Of a stretch of DNA of 64,000 bases, positions 7,475 through 14,619 are shown in pieces. The notes under the pieces are model-generated. The model had not been told where the DNA came from. It ran no database searches and was given only the letters and a program-made list of their open reading frames with translations. How positions within the stretch are numbered: position 1 is the stretch's first letter; every line of letters begins with the position of its first letter. Made by a program: the position numbers and the translations under genes. Source of the DNA: Pelomonas sp. CA6. GTDB lineage: Bacteria; Pseudomonadota; Gammaproteobacteria; Burkholderiales; Burkholderiaceae_C. The stretch lies in contig NZ_JAKZFD010000006.1 of assembly GCF_022549225.1 (NCBI RefSeq), positions 1 to 64,000 of the forward strand. Direction: 5' to 3'.

Positions 7475-9067
7475 ATGAACGTGAAACGCTTCACCGCCCC
7501 GAATACCCGCGAAGCCATGGCGCTGGTGCGCCAGGCCTTTGGCGACGACGCGGTCGTGCTGTCCAACAAGCCCTGCGCCGGCGGCGTGGAGGTGCTGGCC
7601 ATGGCCCCCGAGGGCATGTCGCAGATCGAGCAGGTCGCCGCGCGCGCGCCGCATGTGGCGGCCCGCCCCGCGATGCGCCAGCCGGCCTCCGCGCCTCAGC
7701 AGGACCGTCCGGCGGTCAAGAGCCGCCTGAGCGCCCGCGCCGCGGAACGCCATGAGCCCCGCATGGGCGAGGGCGCCGAGGTCGGCGAGGACGTGCAGGC
7801 CCTGGCGATGAGCACGCTGTCCTTCCAGGACTATGTGCGCGAGCGCATGCTGCGCCGCCGCCAGGCCGAGCTGCAGGGCCAGCCGGACCCCGTGATGGAC
7901 CGCGCGCCGGCGCCCGCCGCCAGCGCCGAGACCGCCTCGCTGGCCCAGCTGCGCCAGCAGCGCGCCCAGAGCGCGATGCAAACCCTGGGCGCGCGCCGCA
8001 TGGCCGAGGAAGCCCGCGCGCCGGAACCCGAGGCGCGCCGCCTGCCGCCGGTGCTGCGCGACGAGATCCGCGTGCCGGCCGCCGCGTTGCCGCCCGAGCT
8101 GGCGCCGCGCCAGCAGCAGGACATGATGAACGAGCTGCGCGCGATGAAGGGCCTGATCGAGGAGCGCTTCGGCGCGCTCGCCTTCATGGAGAAGCTGCAG
8201 CGCCAGCCCACCCAGGCGCGCCTGACGCAGAAGCTGCTGGACGCCGGCTTCTCGCCCGCGTTGGTGCGCAAGCTGGTCGAGGGCTGCCCCACCGACCTGG
8301 CCGAGGAGGCGCAGTGGAGCGCCTGGGCCGCCAACGTGCTGGCGCGCAACGTCGCCACCGGCGAGCAGCAGCCCGCGCTGGAAGACCAGGGCGGCGTGTT
8401 CGCGATGATCGGTTCCACCGGCGTCGGCAAGACCACGACCACGGCCAAGATCGCCGCCGCCTTCGCGACCAAGTACGGCGCGTCGCAGCTGGGCCTGATC
8501 ACGCTGGACGCCTACCGGGTCGGCGCCCACGAGCAGCTGCGCGCCTATGGCCGCATCCTCGGCGTGCCGGTGCACACCGCGCATGACCGGGCGTCGCTGG
8601 AAGACCTGCTGGAGCTGCTGGCGGCCAAGAAGATGGTGCTGATCGACACCGCCGGCATGGCCCAGCGCGACAGCCGCACCCACGAGCTGCTGGACATGCT
8701 GGCCCACAAGAGCATCAAGCGCCTGCTGGTCGTCAACTCGGCGCAGCAGGGCGAGACCATCGAGGACGTGGTGCAGGCCTGGCGCGCCAGCGAGGCGCAG
8801 GGCGTGGTGCTGTCCAAGATCGACGAGGCCGTCAAGCTCGCGCCGGCGCTGGACACCATGATCCGCCACCGCCTGCGCGTGATCGGCGTCGCCAACGGGC
8901 AGCGCGTGCCGGAGGACTGGCACCGCCTGTCGGCCCAGGCCCTGGTGCAGCGCGCGCTGCGTCCGCACGGCGCCAGCGCCTGGCGCATGGACAGCGCCGA
9001 TGTGAACCTGATCTTCGCGGCCGGCAACGTCGCCGCCGCCGCGCCCACGGCGATGGGCGCTTTCTGA
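7475..9067 (+). CDS. flhF: Flagellar placement GTPase FlhF
   Basis: SRP-family GTPase that helps position and number flagella at the pole. The 530 residues comprise a short basic N-terminal part (MNVKRFTAPNTREAM), a long low-complexity middle with several MCP-like basic stretches, an N-domain-like helical region, and a C-terminal G domain. The P-loop GSTGVGKTTTTAKIA begins near residue 311, followed by LDAYRVGAHEQL, the DTAG motif (VLIDTAGMAQRD) and LSKIDEA. AGGAGG lies 5 bp before the ATG. It is co-directional with the FlhG-like gene 25 bp downstream, the usual functional partner. Confidence 0.95.
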   Translation: MNVKRFTAPNTREAMALVRQAFGDDAVVLSNKPCAGGVEVLAMAPEGMSQIEQVAARAPHVAARPAMRQPASAPQQDRPAVKSRLSARAAERHEPRMGEGAEVGEDVQALAMSTLSFQDYVRERMLRRRQAELQGQPDPVMDRAPAPAASAETASLAQLRQQRAQSAMQTLGARRMAEEARAPEPEARRLPPVLRDEIRVPAAALPPELAPRQQQDMMNELRAMKGLIEERFGALAFMEKLQRQPTQARLTQKLLDAGFSPALVRKLVEGCPTDLAEEAQWSAWAANVLARNVATGEQQPALEDQGGVFAMIGSTGVGKTTTTAKIAAAFATKYGASQLGLITLDAYRVGAHEQLRAYGRILGVPVHTAHDRASLEDLLELLAAKKMVLIDTAGMAQRDSRTHELLDMLAHKSIKRLLVVNSAQQGETIEDVVQAWRASEAQGVVLSKIDEAVKLAPALDTMIRHRLRVIGVANGQRVPEDWHRLSAQALVQRALRPHGASAWRMDSADVNLIFAAGNVAAAAPTAMGAF

Positions 9068-9092
9068 CGAACCCAACGACGAGCCCGTTCCC

Positions 9093-9914
9093 ATGCGCGA
9101 CCCGAACGCTCATCCGCACATGCCCAAGGACCAGGCCGACGGCCTGCGCCGCCTGTTCGCCGCCGCCCGGTTGCGTGTCGTGCCGGTGGTCAGCAACCCG
9201 CATGTGGTCGGCAGCGGCGCCCTGCTGGAGGGGCTGTGCGCCGCCTTCACCGAACTCGGCCTGCACACCCTGGTGGTGGACGCCGGCGAGCGCGCCAATG
9301 CGCCGTCCGACCTCGCCGCGGTGGACCTGGCCGCCTGCGTGGAGACGCTGTCGCCCAAGGTGTCCTTCCTGGCCGCACGCGGCCTGCCGCTGCGCTACAT
9401 CAATGCCAATGGCAGCGCCGCCCAGTTCCTCGAGGCGGTGGGTGACGCCGCCCCCTATGCCGACGTGGTGCTGCTGCACGCGCCGGCGGCCGAGCTGTCG
9501 CGCGTGCTCGCCTCCCGCGAGGTGCGCCCGGTGCTGCTGGCCGACACCGACATGCAGTCCGTGACCCACGCCTACGCCGGCATGAAGTGGCTCAGCCAGC
9601 GCGCCGGCCTGATGGTCTACAGCCTGCTGATGGCCTGCTCGCCGCAGCTGCGCCTGGCCGAGCGCATCGCCCAGCAGCTGTCCAACTGCGGCGACGGCTT
9701 CCTGGGTTCGGTGCTGCGCGACTGGGCCTGCCTGGATCCGCGCCAGCCGGTCAGTGCGCCGCTGGCGCCCGAGCTGCGCCACCTCGCGCGCGAGCTGTTG
9801 ATGGCTTCGGTCCCCGGTGCCGCGCTGGAGCGCGCCGCGGACGCGATGCCGCTGCGCCCGCGGCAGATGTGGCAGGCCAAGCCGGCCCGGCTGCCGGGCC
9901 TGGCCACGCATTGA
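9093..9914 (+). CDS. flhG: FlhG/FleN-like MinD/ParA-family protein with degenerate nucleotide site
   Basis: Sits where FlhG (FleN, YlxH), the ATPase that limits flagellar number, is found between flhF and fliA. The 273-residue protein keeps a ParA-like outline: an opening strand RVVPVVSN, VVDAGERANAPS after a helix, and VLLADTDMQSVTHAYAGMKWL in the second half. The Walker A loop (KGGVGKT in FlhG) reads SNPHVVGSGALL, with no signature or invariant lysine, so ATP hydrolysis is doubtful. Orthology is inferred from position and fold outline only. It may act as an FlhF partner without nucleotide switching. fliA starts 12 bp after its stop. Confidence 0.72.
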   Translation: MRDPNAHPHMPKDQADGLRRLFAAARLRVVPVVSNPHVVGSGALLEGLCAAFTELGLHTLVVDAGERANAPSDLAAVDLAACVETLSPKVSFLAARGLPLRYINANGSAAQFLEAVGDAAPYADVVLLHAPAAELSRVLASREVRPVLLADTDMQSVTHAYAGMKWLSQRAGLMVYSLLMACSPQLRLAERIAQQLSNCGDGFLGSVLRDWACLDPRQPVSAPLAPELRHLARELLMASVPGAALERAADAMPLRPRQMWQAKPARLPGLATH

Positions 9915-9926
9915 GTGGAGACGACG

Positions 9927-10640
9927 ATGTATACCGCCAAGGGCCAACTCGACAAGTCTTCCCTGATCCGCCAGTACAGCCCGCTGGTGCGACGGCTCGC
10001 GCACCAGATGATCGCCAAGCTGCCGGCCAACGTGGAGCTGGACGACCTGATCCAGGTCGGGCTGATCGGCCTGACCGACGCGCTGTCGCGCTTCGACGTG
10101 GGGCAGGGCGTGCAGTTCGAGACCTTCGCGACCCAGCGCATCCGCGGCGCGATGCTGGACGAGCTGCGCGGCACCGACTGGATGAGCCGCGGCACGCGCC
10201 GCCAGCAGCGCTCCATCGAGGCCGCGGTGCACAAGCTGGAGCAGAAGCTGGGCCGCGCGCCGCAGGAATCCGAGATCGCCGCCGAGATGGGCATCAGCCT
10301 CGGCGAATACCAGGAGATGCTGTCCAAGGTGCGCGGCACCCAGCTGGTCTATCTGGAAGACATCTCCGGCGACGACGGCGACGAGGACTTCCTGGACCGG
10401 CATGTGTCCGACGACGCCGCCGACCCGATGAGCCTGCTGCAGGACCATCGCATGCGCAGCGCGCTGGTCGCGGCGATCAAGAACCTGCCCGAGCGCGAGC
10501 AGTACGTGATGTCCATGTACTACGAGCATGACATGAACCTGAAAGAGATAGCCGCGGTGTTGAAAGTGACCGAATCCCGCGTGTGTCAGCTGCACAGTCA
10601 GGCCATTGCCCGGTTGCGTGTGAAGCTGCGGGACTGGTAA
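9927..10640 (+). CDS. fliA: Flagellar sigma-28 factor FliA
   Basis: Alternative sigma factor for late flagellar, motor and chemotaxis genes. The 237-residue protein has region 2 (SPLVRRLAHQMIAKLPANVELDDLIQVGLIGL, then RIRGAMLDELRGTDWMSR), region 3, and region 4 with its helix-turn-helix (MNLKEIAAVLKVTESRVCQLHSQAIARLR). ATG 9927 is chosen because GTGGAG lies 6 bp before it; the GTG at 9915 abuts the previous stop. It ends the flhB operon and is followed by a strong terminator. Its targets in this window are probably motA, cheY and flgM. Its inhibitor FlgM is encoded at 36.6 kb. Confidence 0.97.
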   Translation: MYTAKGQLDKSSLIRQYSPLVRRLAHQMIAKLPANVELDDLIQVGLIGLTDALSRFDVGQGVQFETFATQRIRGAMLDELRGTDWMSRGTRRQQRSIEAAVHKLEQKLGRAPQESEIAAEMGISLGEYQEMLSKVRGTQLVYLEDISGDDGDEDFLDRHVSDDAADPMSLLQDHRMRSALVAAIKNLPEREQYVMSMYYEHDMNLKEIAAVLKVTESRVCQLHSQAIARLRVKLRDW

Positions 10641-10680
10641 AACCGTCGTCGCGTGTGCGACGTACGGATAGTCTTGATCA

Positions 10681-10706
10681 GGCCGGCGCATGCGCCGGCC
10701 TTTTGC
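10681..10706 (+). terminator. Rho-independent terminator after fliA
   Basis: Perfect palindrome GGCCGGCGCATGCGCCGGCC at 10681-10700, directly followed by TTTTGCCTTT. Confidence 0.88.
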
Positions 10707-10732
10707 CTTTCTGAGGCCCCCCGGACCTGCCG

Positions 10733-10796
10733 CTTGACGCCAGGTCTTCGTGGGGGGCAATAAAACTCGGCGCGGCGCTTCGTTTTCTGGTGATCT
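10733..10796 (+). repeat. Left copy of a diverged repeat flanking the chemoreceptor gene
   Basis: The stretch from GACCTGCCGCTT to CGGCGCTTCGTTTTC aligns without gaps to about 12169-12232 at roughly 70 % identity by eye; the ends are best conserved. This copy is the leader of the chemoreceptor gene. Confidence 0.5.
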
Positions 10797-10808
10797 GGAG
10801 ACAAATAC

Positions 10809-12158
10809 ATGTGGCAGAACTGGCGCAGGAGCGCCCCGGTCCCGCCGCCGGCCGATGCGCCGGCCGCCGCGGGTCAGGACCATGCGGTCGTTCGTGGTCT
10901 GTCGGTCGGGGTGTCCCGGCTGGGCCGTGATGCGGCCGAGGTGCGCGGCCTGCTGGAGGACACGCAGAAGGTGGTGAGCGCCCAGGCCGAGGCCATGCAG
11001 GCGCTGGGCCGCGAACTGGACCAGGTGCAGCGCGCCCAGCAGGGCATCAACAGCTCCACCGAGAAAGCCCACGCCGCGGTGCAGCATGCGCGCCAGGCGC
11101 TGGAGGGCGTGGGCGAGGAGGTCGGCGGCATCGTGGCGACCTTGCGCGAGGTGTCCGCGGCGGCCTCCGAGATCACGCAGATCGCGCTGCAGACCCGGTT
11201 GGTGGCCTTCAACGCGTCGGTGGAGGCCAAGCGTGCCGGCGAGGCCGGGCGCGGCTTCGGCGTTGTCGCCGACGCGGTCAAGGACCTGGCGGCCAAGGTC
11301 GAAGCCTCGTCCAAATCCATCATGGGCACCATCTCGACGCTGGATGCGCGCGTGGAGGCCTTCAGCCGAGAGCTGCGCAACGAGGGCAGCTCGCCGGCCG
11401 GGCAGCAGCGCAGCATCCACCTGGCCTTCGCCGAAGTCGAGTCCGACGTGGGCCTGATCGCCGGCGCCGCCCAGCAAAGCCGCAGCACCACGCAGCAGCT
11501 GGCGCAGCGCTCCGGGGAGTTGGAGGAAGAGGTGCAGCTGGCGATGCGTCGGCTGGAGTCCGCCTTTGCCTGCAGCGACCGCTTCCTGCGCCTGTCCGAG
11601 GAGATGTTCGAGCAGCTGGTCACCACCGGCGTCGAGGTCGAGGACACGCCCTACATCCGCGCCGCGCAGCAGGCCGCGGCGCAGGTCGCGGCGCTGTTGG
11701 AGCAGGCGCTGGACGAGCGCAGCATCGACGAAGCCTCGCTGTTCGACGAGCAGTACCGGCCCGTGCCCGGCACCGATCCGCTGCAGCATCTGACCCGCTA
11801 TGTCGAGCTGACCGACCGCTTGTTCCCGCAGGTCCAGGAGCCCATGCTCCAGTTCAGCGACAAGGTGGTGTACTGCATCGCGGTGGACCGCAACGGCTAT
11901 GTGCCCACGCACAACCGCAAGTACTGCCAGGCCCAGCGCCACGGCGACCCGGTCTGGAACACCGCGAACAGCCGCTACCGGCGCATCTTCAACGACCGCA
12001 CCGGCCTGGCTTCGGCGCGCAACCAGCGTCCCTTCCTGCTGCAGACCTACCGCCGCGACATGGGCGGCGGACGCTATGTGCTGCTGAAGGAGGCGGCGGC
12101 GCCGATCACGGTGCGCGGCCGGCATTGGGGCGGACTGCGGCTGGCGTTCAGCTTCTGA
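10809..12158 (+). CDS. Soluble methyl-accepting chemotaxis-type protein with C-terminal sensor domain
   Basis: Cytoplasmic chemoreceptor-like protein of 449 residues with no membrane segment. Residues about 30-250 form a coiled-coil signalling domain whose hairpin tip, QIALQTRLVAFNASVEAKRAGEAGRGFGVVADAVKDLA, matches the CheA/CheW contact region of MCPs, though the usual QTNLLALNAAIEAARAGE is altered at several positions. The C-terminal about 130 residues (YVPTHNRKYCQAQ, then NDRTGLASARNQRPFLLQTYRRDMGGG) resemble a Cache/PAS-type sensor seen at the C-terminus of some MCPs. The order is therefore signalling domain first, sensor last. It has its own leader behind the fliA terminator. Its ligand is unknown. 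Confidence 0.85.
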   Translation: MWQNWRRSAPVPPPADAPAAAGQDHAVVRGLSVGVSRLGRDAAEVRGLLEDTQKVVSAQAEAMQALGRELDQVQRAQQGINSSTEKAHAAVQHARQALEGVGEEVGGIVATLREVSAAASEITQIALQTRLVAFNASVEAKRAGEAGRGFGVVADAVKDLAAKVEASSKSIMGTISTLDARVEAFSRELRNEGSSPAGQQRSIHLAFAEVESDVGLIAGAAQQSRSTTQQLAQRSGELEEEVQLAMRRLESAFACSDRFLRLSEEMFEQLVTTGVEVEDTPYIRAAQQAAAQVAALLEQALDERSIDEASLFDEQYRPVPGTDPLQHLTRYVELTDRLFPQVQEPMLQFSDKVVYCIAVDRNGYVPTHNRKYCQAQRHGDPVWNTANSRYRRIFNDRTGLASARNQRPFLLQTYRRDMGGGRYVLLKEAAAPITVRGRHWGGLRLAFSF

Positions 12159-12483
12159 GTGCCCCACTTGACCTGCGGCTTCGCTCCCGACCTCCAGATG
12201 TGGCGAGAAAGCTGCGAGCGGCGCTTTGTTTTCCTGAGAACACCCTCTTGGCCGGGCGGTGTCCACGAGGTGGGGAAACCTCGTGGCGTCTGGAAGGGGC
12301 GGGAGCTCCCTTCGCCCGGCGATCGTGCGATAGGCGCGCAATCAGCGGGTGACCACGGGTTAATCAGGGCGCCTTCCGCACAGCAATGACGCGAGACTGT
12401 CTCTATCCGGGACGGTCACATGCTCATCGCGTGGGCTCACGAACAAAGGAGCCGTCGCCGGGCCATTCAACAGGGGGATCTCC
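12159..12483. repeat. Intergenic stretch with right copy of the flanking repeat
   Basis: No credible gene in these 325 bp. The first part (about 12169-12232) repeats the chemoreceptor leader at 10733-10796 without gaps, including the near-identical GCGGCGCTT(C/T)GTTTTC. The rest shows no clear promoter, although the small lipoprotein gene must be expressed from it. Confidence 0.5.
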
Positions 12484-12744
12484 ATGCTGCGTATTTCCGT
12501 GTGCCTGTCTCTGGCCGTGCTTCTGGCCGCTTGCGCGGCGACCGACAGCTCATCCACCAAGGTCAAGGTAGTGCAGGCCGAGGGCACCGATGTGCGCTGC
12601 ACGCAGGAGGTTCGTACGGGAACCCTGCTGGCCAGCGTGCAATGTCGTTCTGCCGAGCAGCGTGCCGAGGAACGACGTTCGGTGGACGAGGCAGCCGAGG
12701 CCATCCGGCGCACGATGCCGAGGCGTGAGAAGGGCGGCCAGTAA
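12484..12744 (+). CDS. Small hypothetical lipoprotein
   Basis: An 86-residue protein not assigned to a family. The N-terminus MLRISVCLSLAVLLAACAA is a clear lipoprotein signal with lipobox LAAC, giving Cys17 as the predicted lipidated residue. The mature part is short, hydrophilic, has one further cysteine pair (C35, C54) and ends in a basic helix (AIRRTMPRREKGGQ). A GGGGGA stretch before the ATG can serve as ribosome site. It converges on the GGDEF gene, with a hairpin between them. Probably an outer- or inner-membrane-attached periplasmic protein; no function can be inferred. Confidence 0.7.
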   Translation: MLRISVCLSLAVLLAACAATDSSSTKVKVVQAEGTDVRCTQEVRTGTLLASVQCRSAEQRAEERRSVDEAAEAIRRTMPRREKGGQ

Positions 12745-12751
12745 CCCACAA

Positions 12752-12770
12752 CCGGGCCCGCGAGGCCCGG
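12752..12770. terminator. Stem-loop between convergent genes
   Basis: Perfect seven-base stem CCGGGCC-CGCGA-GGCCCGG between the stops of the lipoprotein gene (12744) and the GGDEF gene (12775). It lacks a T-run, so termination is only likely. Confidence 0.4.
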
Positions 12771-12774
12771 CGCG

Positions 12775-14601
12775 TCACTCCGCGACGCAGGCGCGGTTCT
12801 TGCCGGTGCGCTTGGCCTCGTAGAGCGCCTCGTCGGCGCGGTTCAGCGCCGTGTCCAGCGTTTCCCCGGGACGGTACAGCGTGATGCCGGCCGAGAAGGT
12901 CACGAACACGTCCTGGCCCTCGTGCATGAAGAGGCTGGCCGACAGCGAACGCTGCAGCCGGGTCAGGATGCTGCGCGCCTCGTCCAGCGGGGCCGCGGGC
13001 AGGATCAGCACGAATTCCTCGCCCCCCCAGCGCCCCACCTTGTCGCCGGGGCGCAGCAGCCCGGAGACGCGCGCCGCCAGTGACTTCAGCGCCTCGTCGC
13101 CCGCCGCATGGCCCAGGGTGTCGTTGAGCTTCTTGAAGTTGTCGATGTCCAGCAGCGCCAGCGCCAGCGAGCTGGGCTCGCGCTCCAGCTTGCCCTGCTC
13201 GATCTCGAAGGCCTGCAGCAGGCCGCGGCGGTTGGCCACCTGGGTGAGCTGGTCGGTGTGCACCTCGTCGGAGAGGCGGCGCAGCTCGCCCTCCAACTGC
13301 TCGACGCGGCGCGTCAGCTGGTCGGCCTTTTCGTGCTCGCTGTGCAGCCGGGCCTGGGTCTGCTGCACCAGCGCCTGCACGGTGCGGCTTTCCTCGACCA
13401 TCTCGCGCACCACGCCGGTCAGGCTTTCCAGTGAGTCGGCGCGCTCGATCACCTCGGCATAGCGTCCCACGCTGCTCTGGAAGCGGTCGGTGTGCTGGCC
13501 CAGTTCGCCGAGCTCCTGCAGCATGCGGTTGATCAGGGTCTTGAGCGCGTCGCGCGCCCGCGCGCGTTCCTCGCGCAGCCCCTGCTGGCGTTCGCGCGTG
13601 CCGGCCAGCAACTCGCTGACGGCGCGCACGCTGCGTGCGTTCAGCCCCTGATCCAGGGTCTGGGTCATGGCCTGGCACTGGCCGCGCGCCCAGGAGTCGT
13701 CCTCGGCCAGGTCTGCCAGGCTCTCGGTCAGTTCGCGGCACAGCCGGCCCATCTCGCCGAAGGCGTGGGCCTTGTGGTCCAGCAGCCGCCGCGCGCGCGT
13801 GCACAAGGCCTCGATGGCCTGGGCGCGCGCCTCGCTGGCGCCCATCTGCTGGGCCTGCAGATGCACGGCCTGCAGCTCCGCCATCAGCTCCAGCGCGCGC
13901 TGTTCGTCGGCGTTGAGCGCCTGCTGCACCGTGCCGTGCAGGCTGGCGCTGATCGCTGGCCAGGCGGCCGCGGAGACCGCGGCGCTGCCCGCGCCCTCGC
14001 TGGCGCGCGCGGGCGCCGGCGAGGCGTTCTCCTCGTCGGTGAAGAACTGGCTGGGCGTGCCGCCCACGTCGTCGTCGTCACCGTCCGGCTCGTCCGCCTC
14101 GACCACGGGCTGGGCATCCAGCGCGTCGCTGTCCCAGCTCAGCGCCAGCTGGCGCAGGCGCTGGGCCAGGCGCAGCGGGTCGCTGCGGTTGCTGGCGAGC
14201 ACGCGCTGAACGCCGTCTTTCTTGCGCGCCAGCGTCCATTGGCGGCCGCCGCGCTCCAGTCCGCGCATCAGCCGTTCGACGGCCTGGGCCAGGTTCTCGG
14301 CCTGGGCCTGCGGGCCCTGGCTCTGGTGCAGGCTTTCGAGCAGGCGCCCGGCCTCGTCCCAGCGCGCGTCGCGCAGCATCTGGGCGAGCTGCTGGCGCTG
14401 CGCGGGGTCGAACACGCCCAGCGCAAGCAGCCGGTTCAGCGGCGGCTGGGCGCGCTCGGGCAGGGCATCGCTGCCGGGCACCGCTTCGCCCGCCTCCTGC
14501 GCATAGGCGCGGGCGTAGTTCTCGGGGGTGGGCTCCAGCTTGTCCAGGGCCAGGCGGCGCAGCGCGGCCTTGGCCAGAAGGGCAGGGGGTTGGCGGCTCA
14601 T
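12775..14601 (-). CDS. Diguanylate cyclase (GGDEF) with long helical N-terminus
   Basis: Makes cyclic di-GMP from two GTP. The 608-residue protein has about 430 residues of mostly helical, partly coiled-coil sequence (the stretch EHEKADQLTRRVEQLEGELRRLSDEV directly precedes the catalytic part), then a GGDEF domain. The active loop is GRWGGEEF near residue 525. An RxxD inhibitory site (RPGD) lies five residues before it, so product feedback is expected. No membrane helix or known sensor domain was recognised. It is the last gene of a minus-strand operon after the HPt and REC-PAS-GGDEF-EAL genes, 18 bp behind the latter. Confidence 0.93.
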   Translation of the reverse strand: MSRQPPALLAKAALRRLALDKLEPTPENYARAYAQEAGEAVPGSDALPERAQPPLNRLLALGVFDPAQRQQLAQMLRDARWDEAGRLLESLHQSQGPQAQAENLAQAVERLMRGLERGGRQWTLARKKDGVQRVLASNRSDPLRLAQRLRQLALSWDSDALDAQPVVEADEPDGDDDDVGGTPSQFFTDEENASPAPARASEGAGSAAVSAAAWPAISASLHGTVQQALNADEQRALELMAELQAVHLQAQQMGASEARAQAIEALCTRARRLLDHKAHAFGEMGRLCRELTESLADLAEDDSWARGQCQAMTQTLDQGLNARSVRAVSELLAGTRERQQGLREERARARDALKTLINRMLQELGELGQHTDRFQSSVGRYAEVIERADSLESLTGVVREMVEESRTVQALVQQTQARLHSEHEKADQLTRRVEQLEGELRRLSDEVHTDQLTQVANRRGLLQAFEIEQGKLEREPSSLALALLDIDNFKKLNDTLGHAAGDEALKSLAARVSGLLRPGDKVGRWGGEEFVLILPAAPLDEARSILTRLQRSLSASLFMHEGQDVFVTFSAGITLYRPGETLDTALNRADEALYEAKRTGKNRACVAE

Positions 14602-14619
14602 CGGTCGCGGTGCTCGGGC

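Noticed and set aside
10750-10800. FliA promoter before the chemoreceptor (TAAAACTC present)
   Set aside because: No GCCGATAA-like -10 lies at the right distance; TCGTTTTC is found instead.
8832-12341. 1169-codon open frame on the minus strand
   Set aside because: Runs antisense through flhF, flhG, fliA and the chemoreceptor gene and crosses the fliA terminator.
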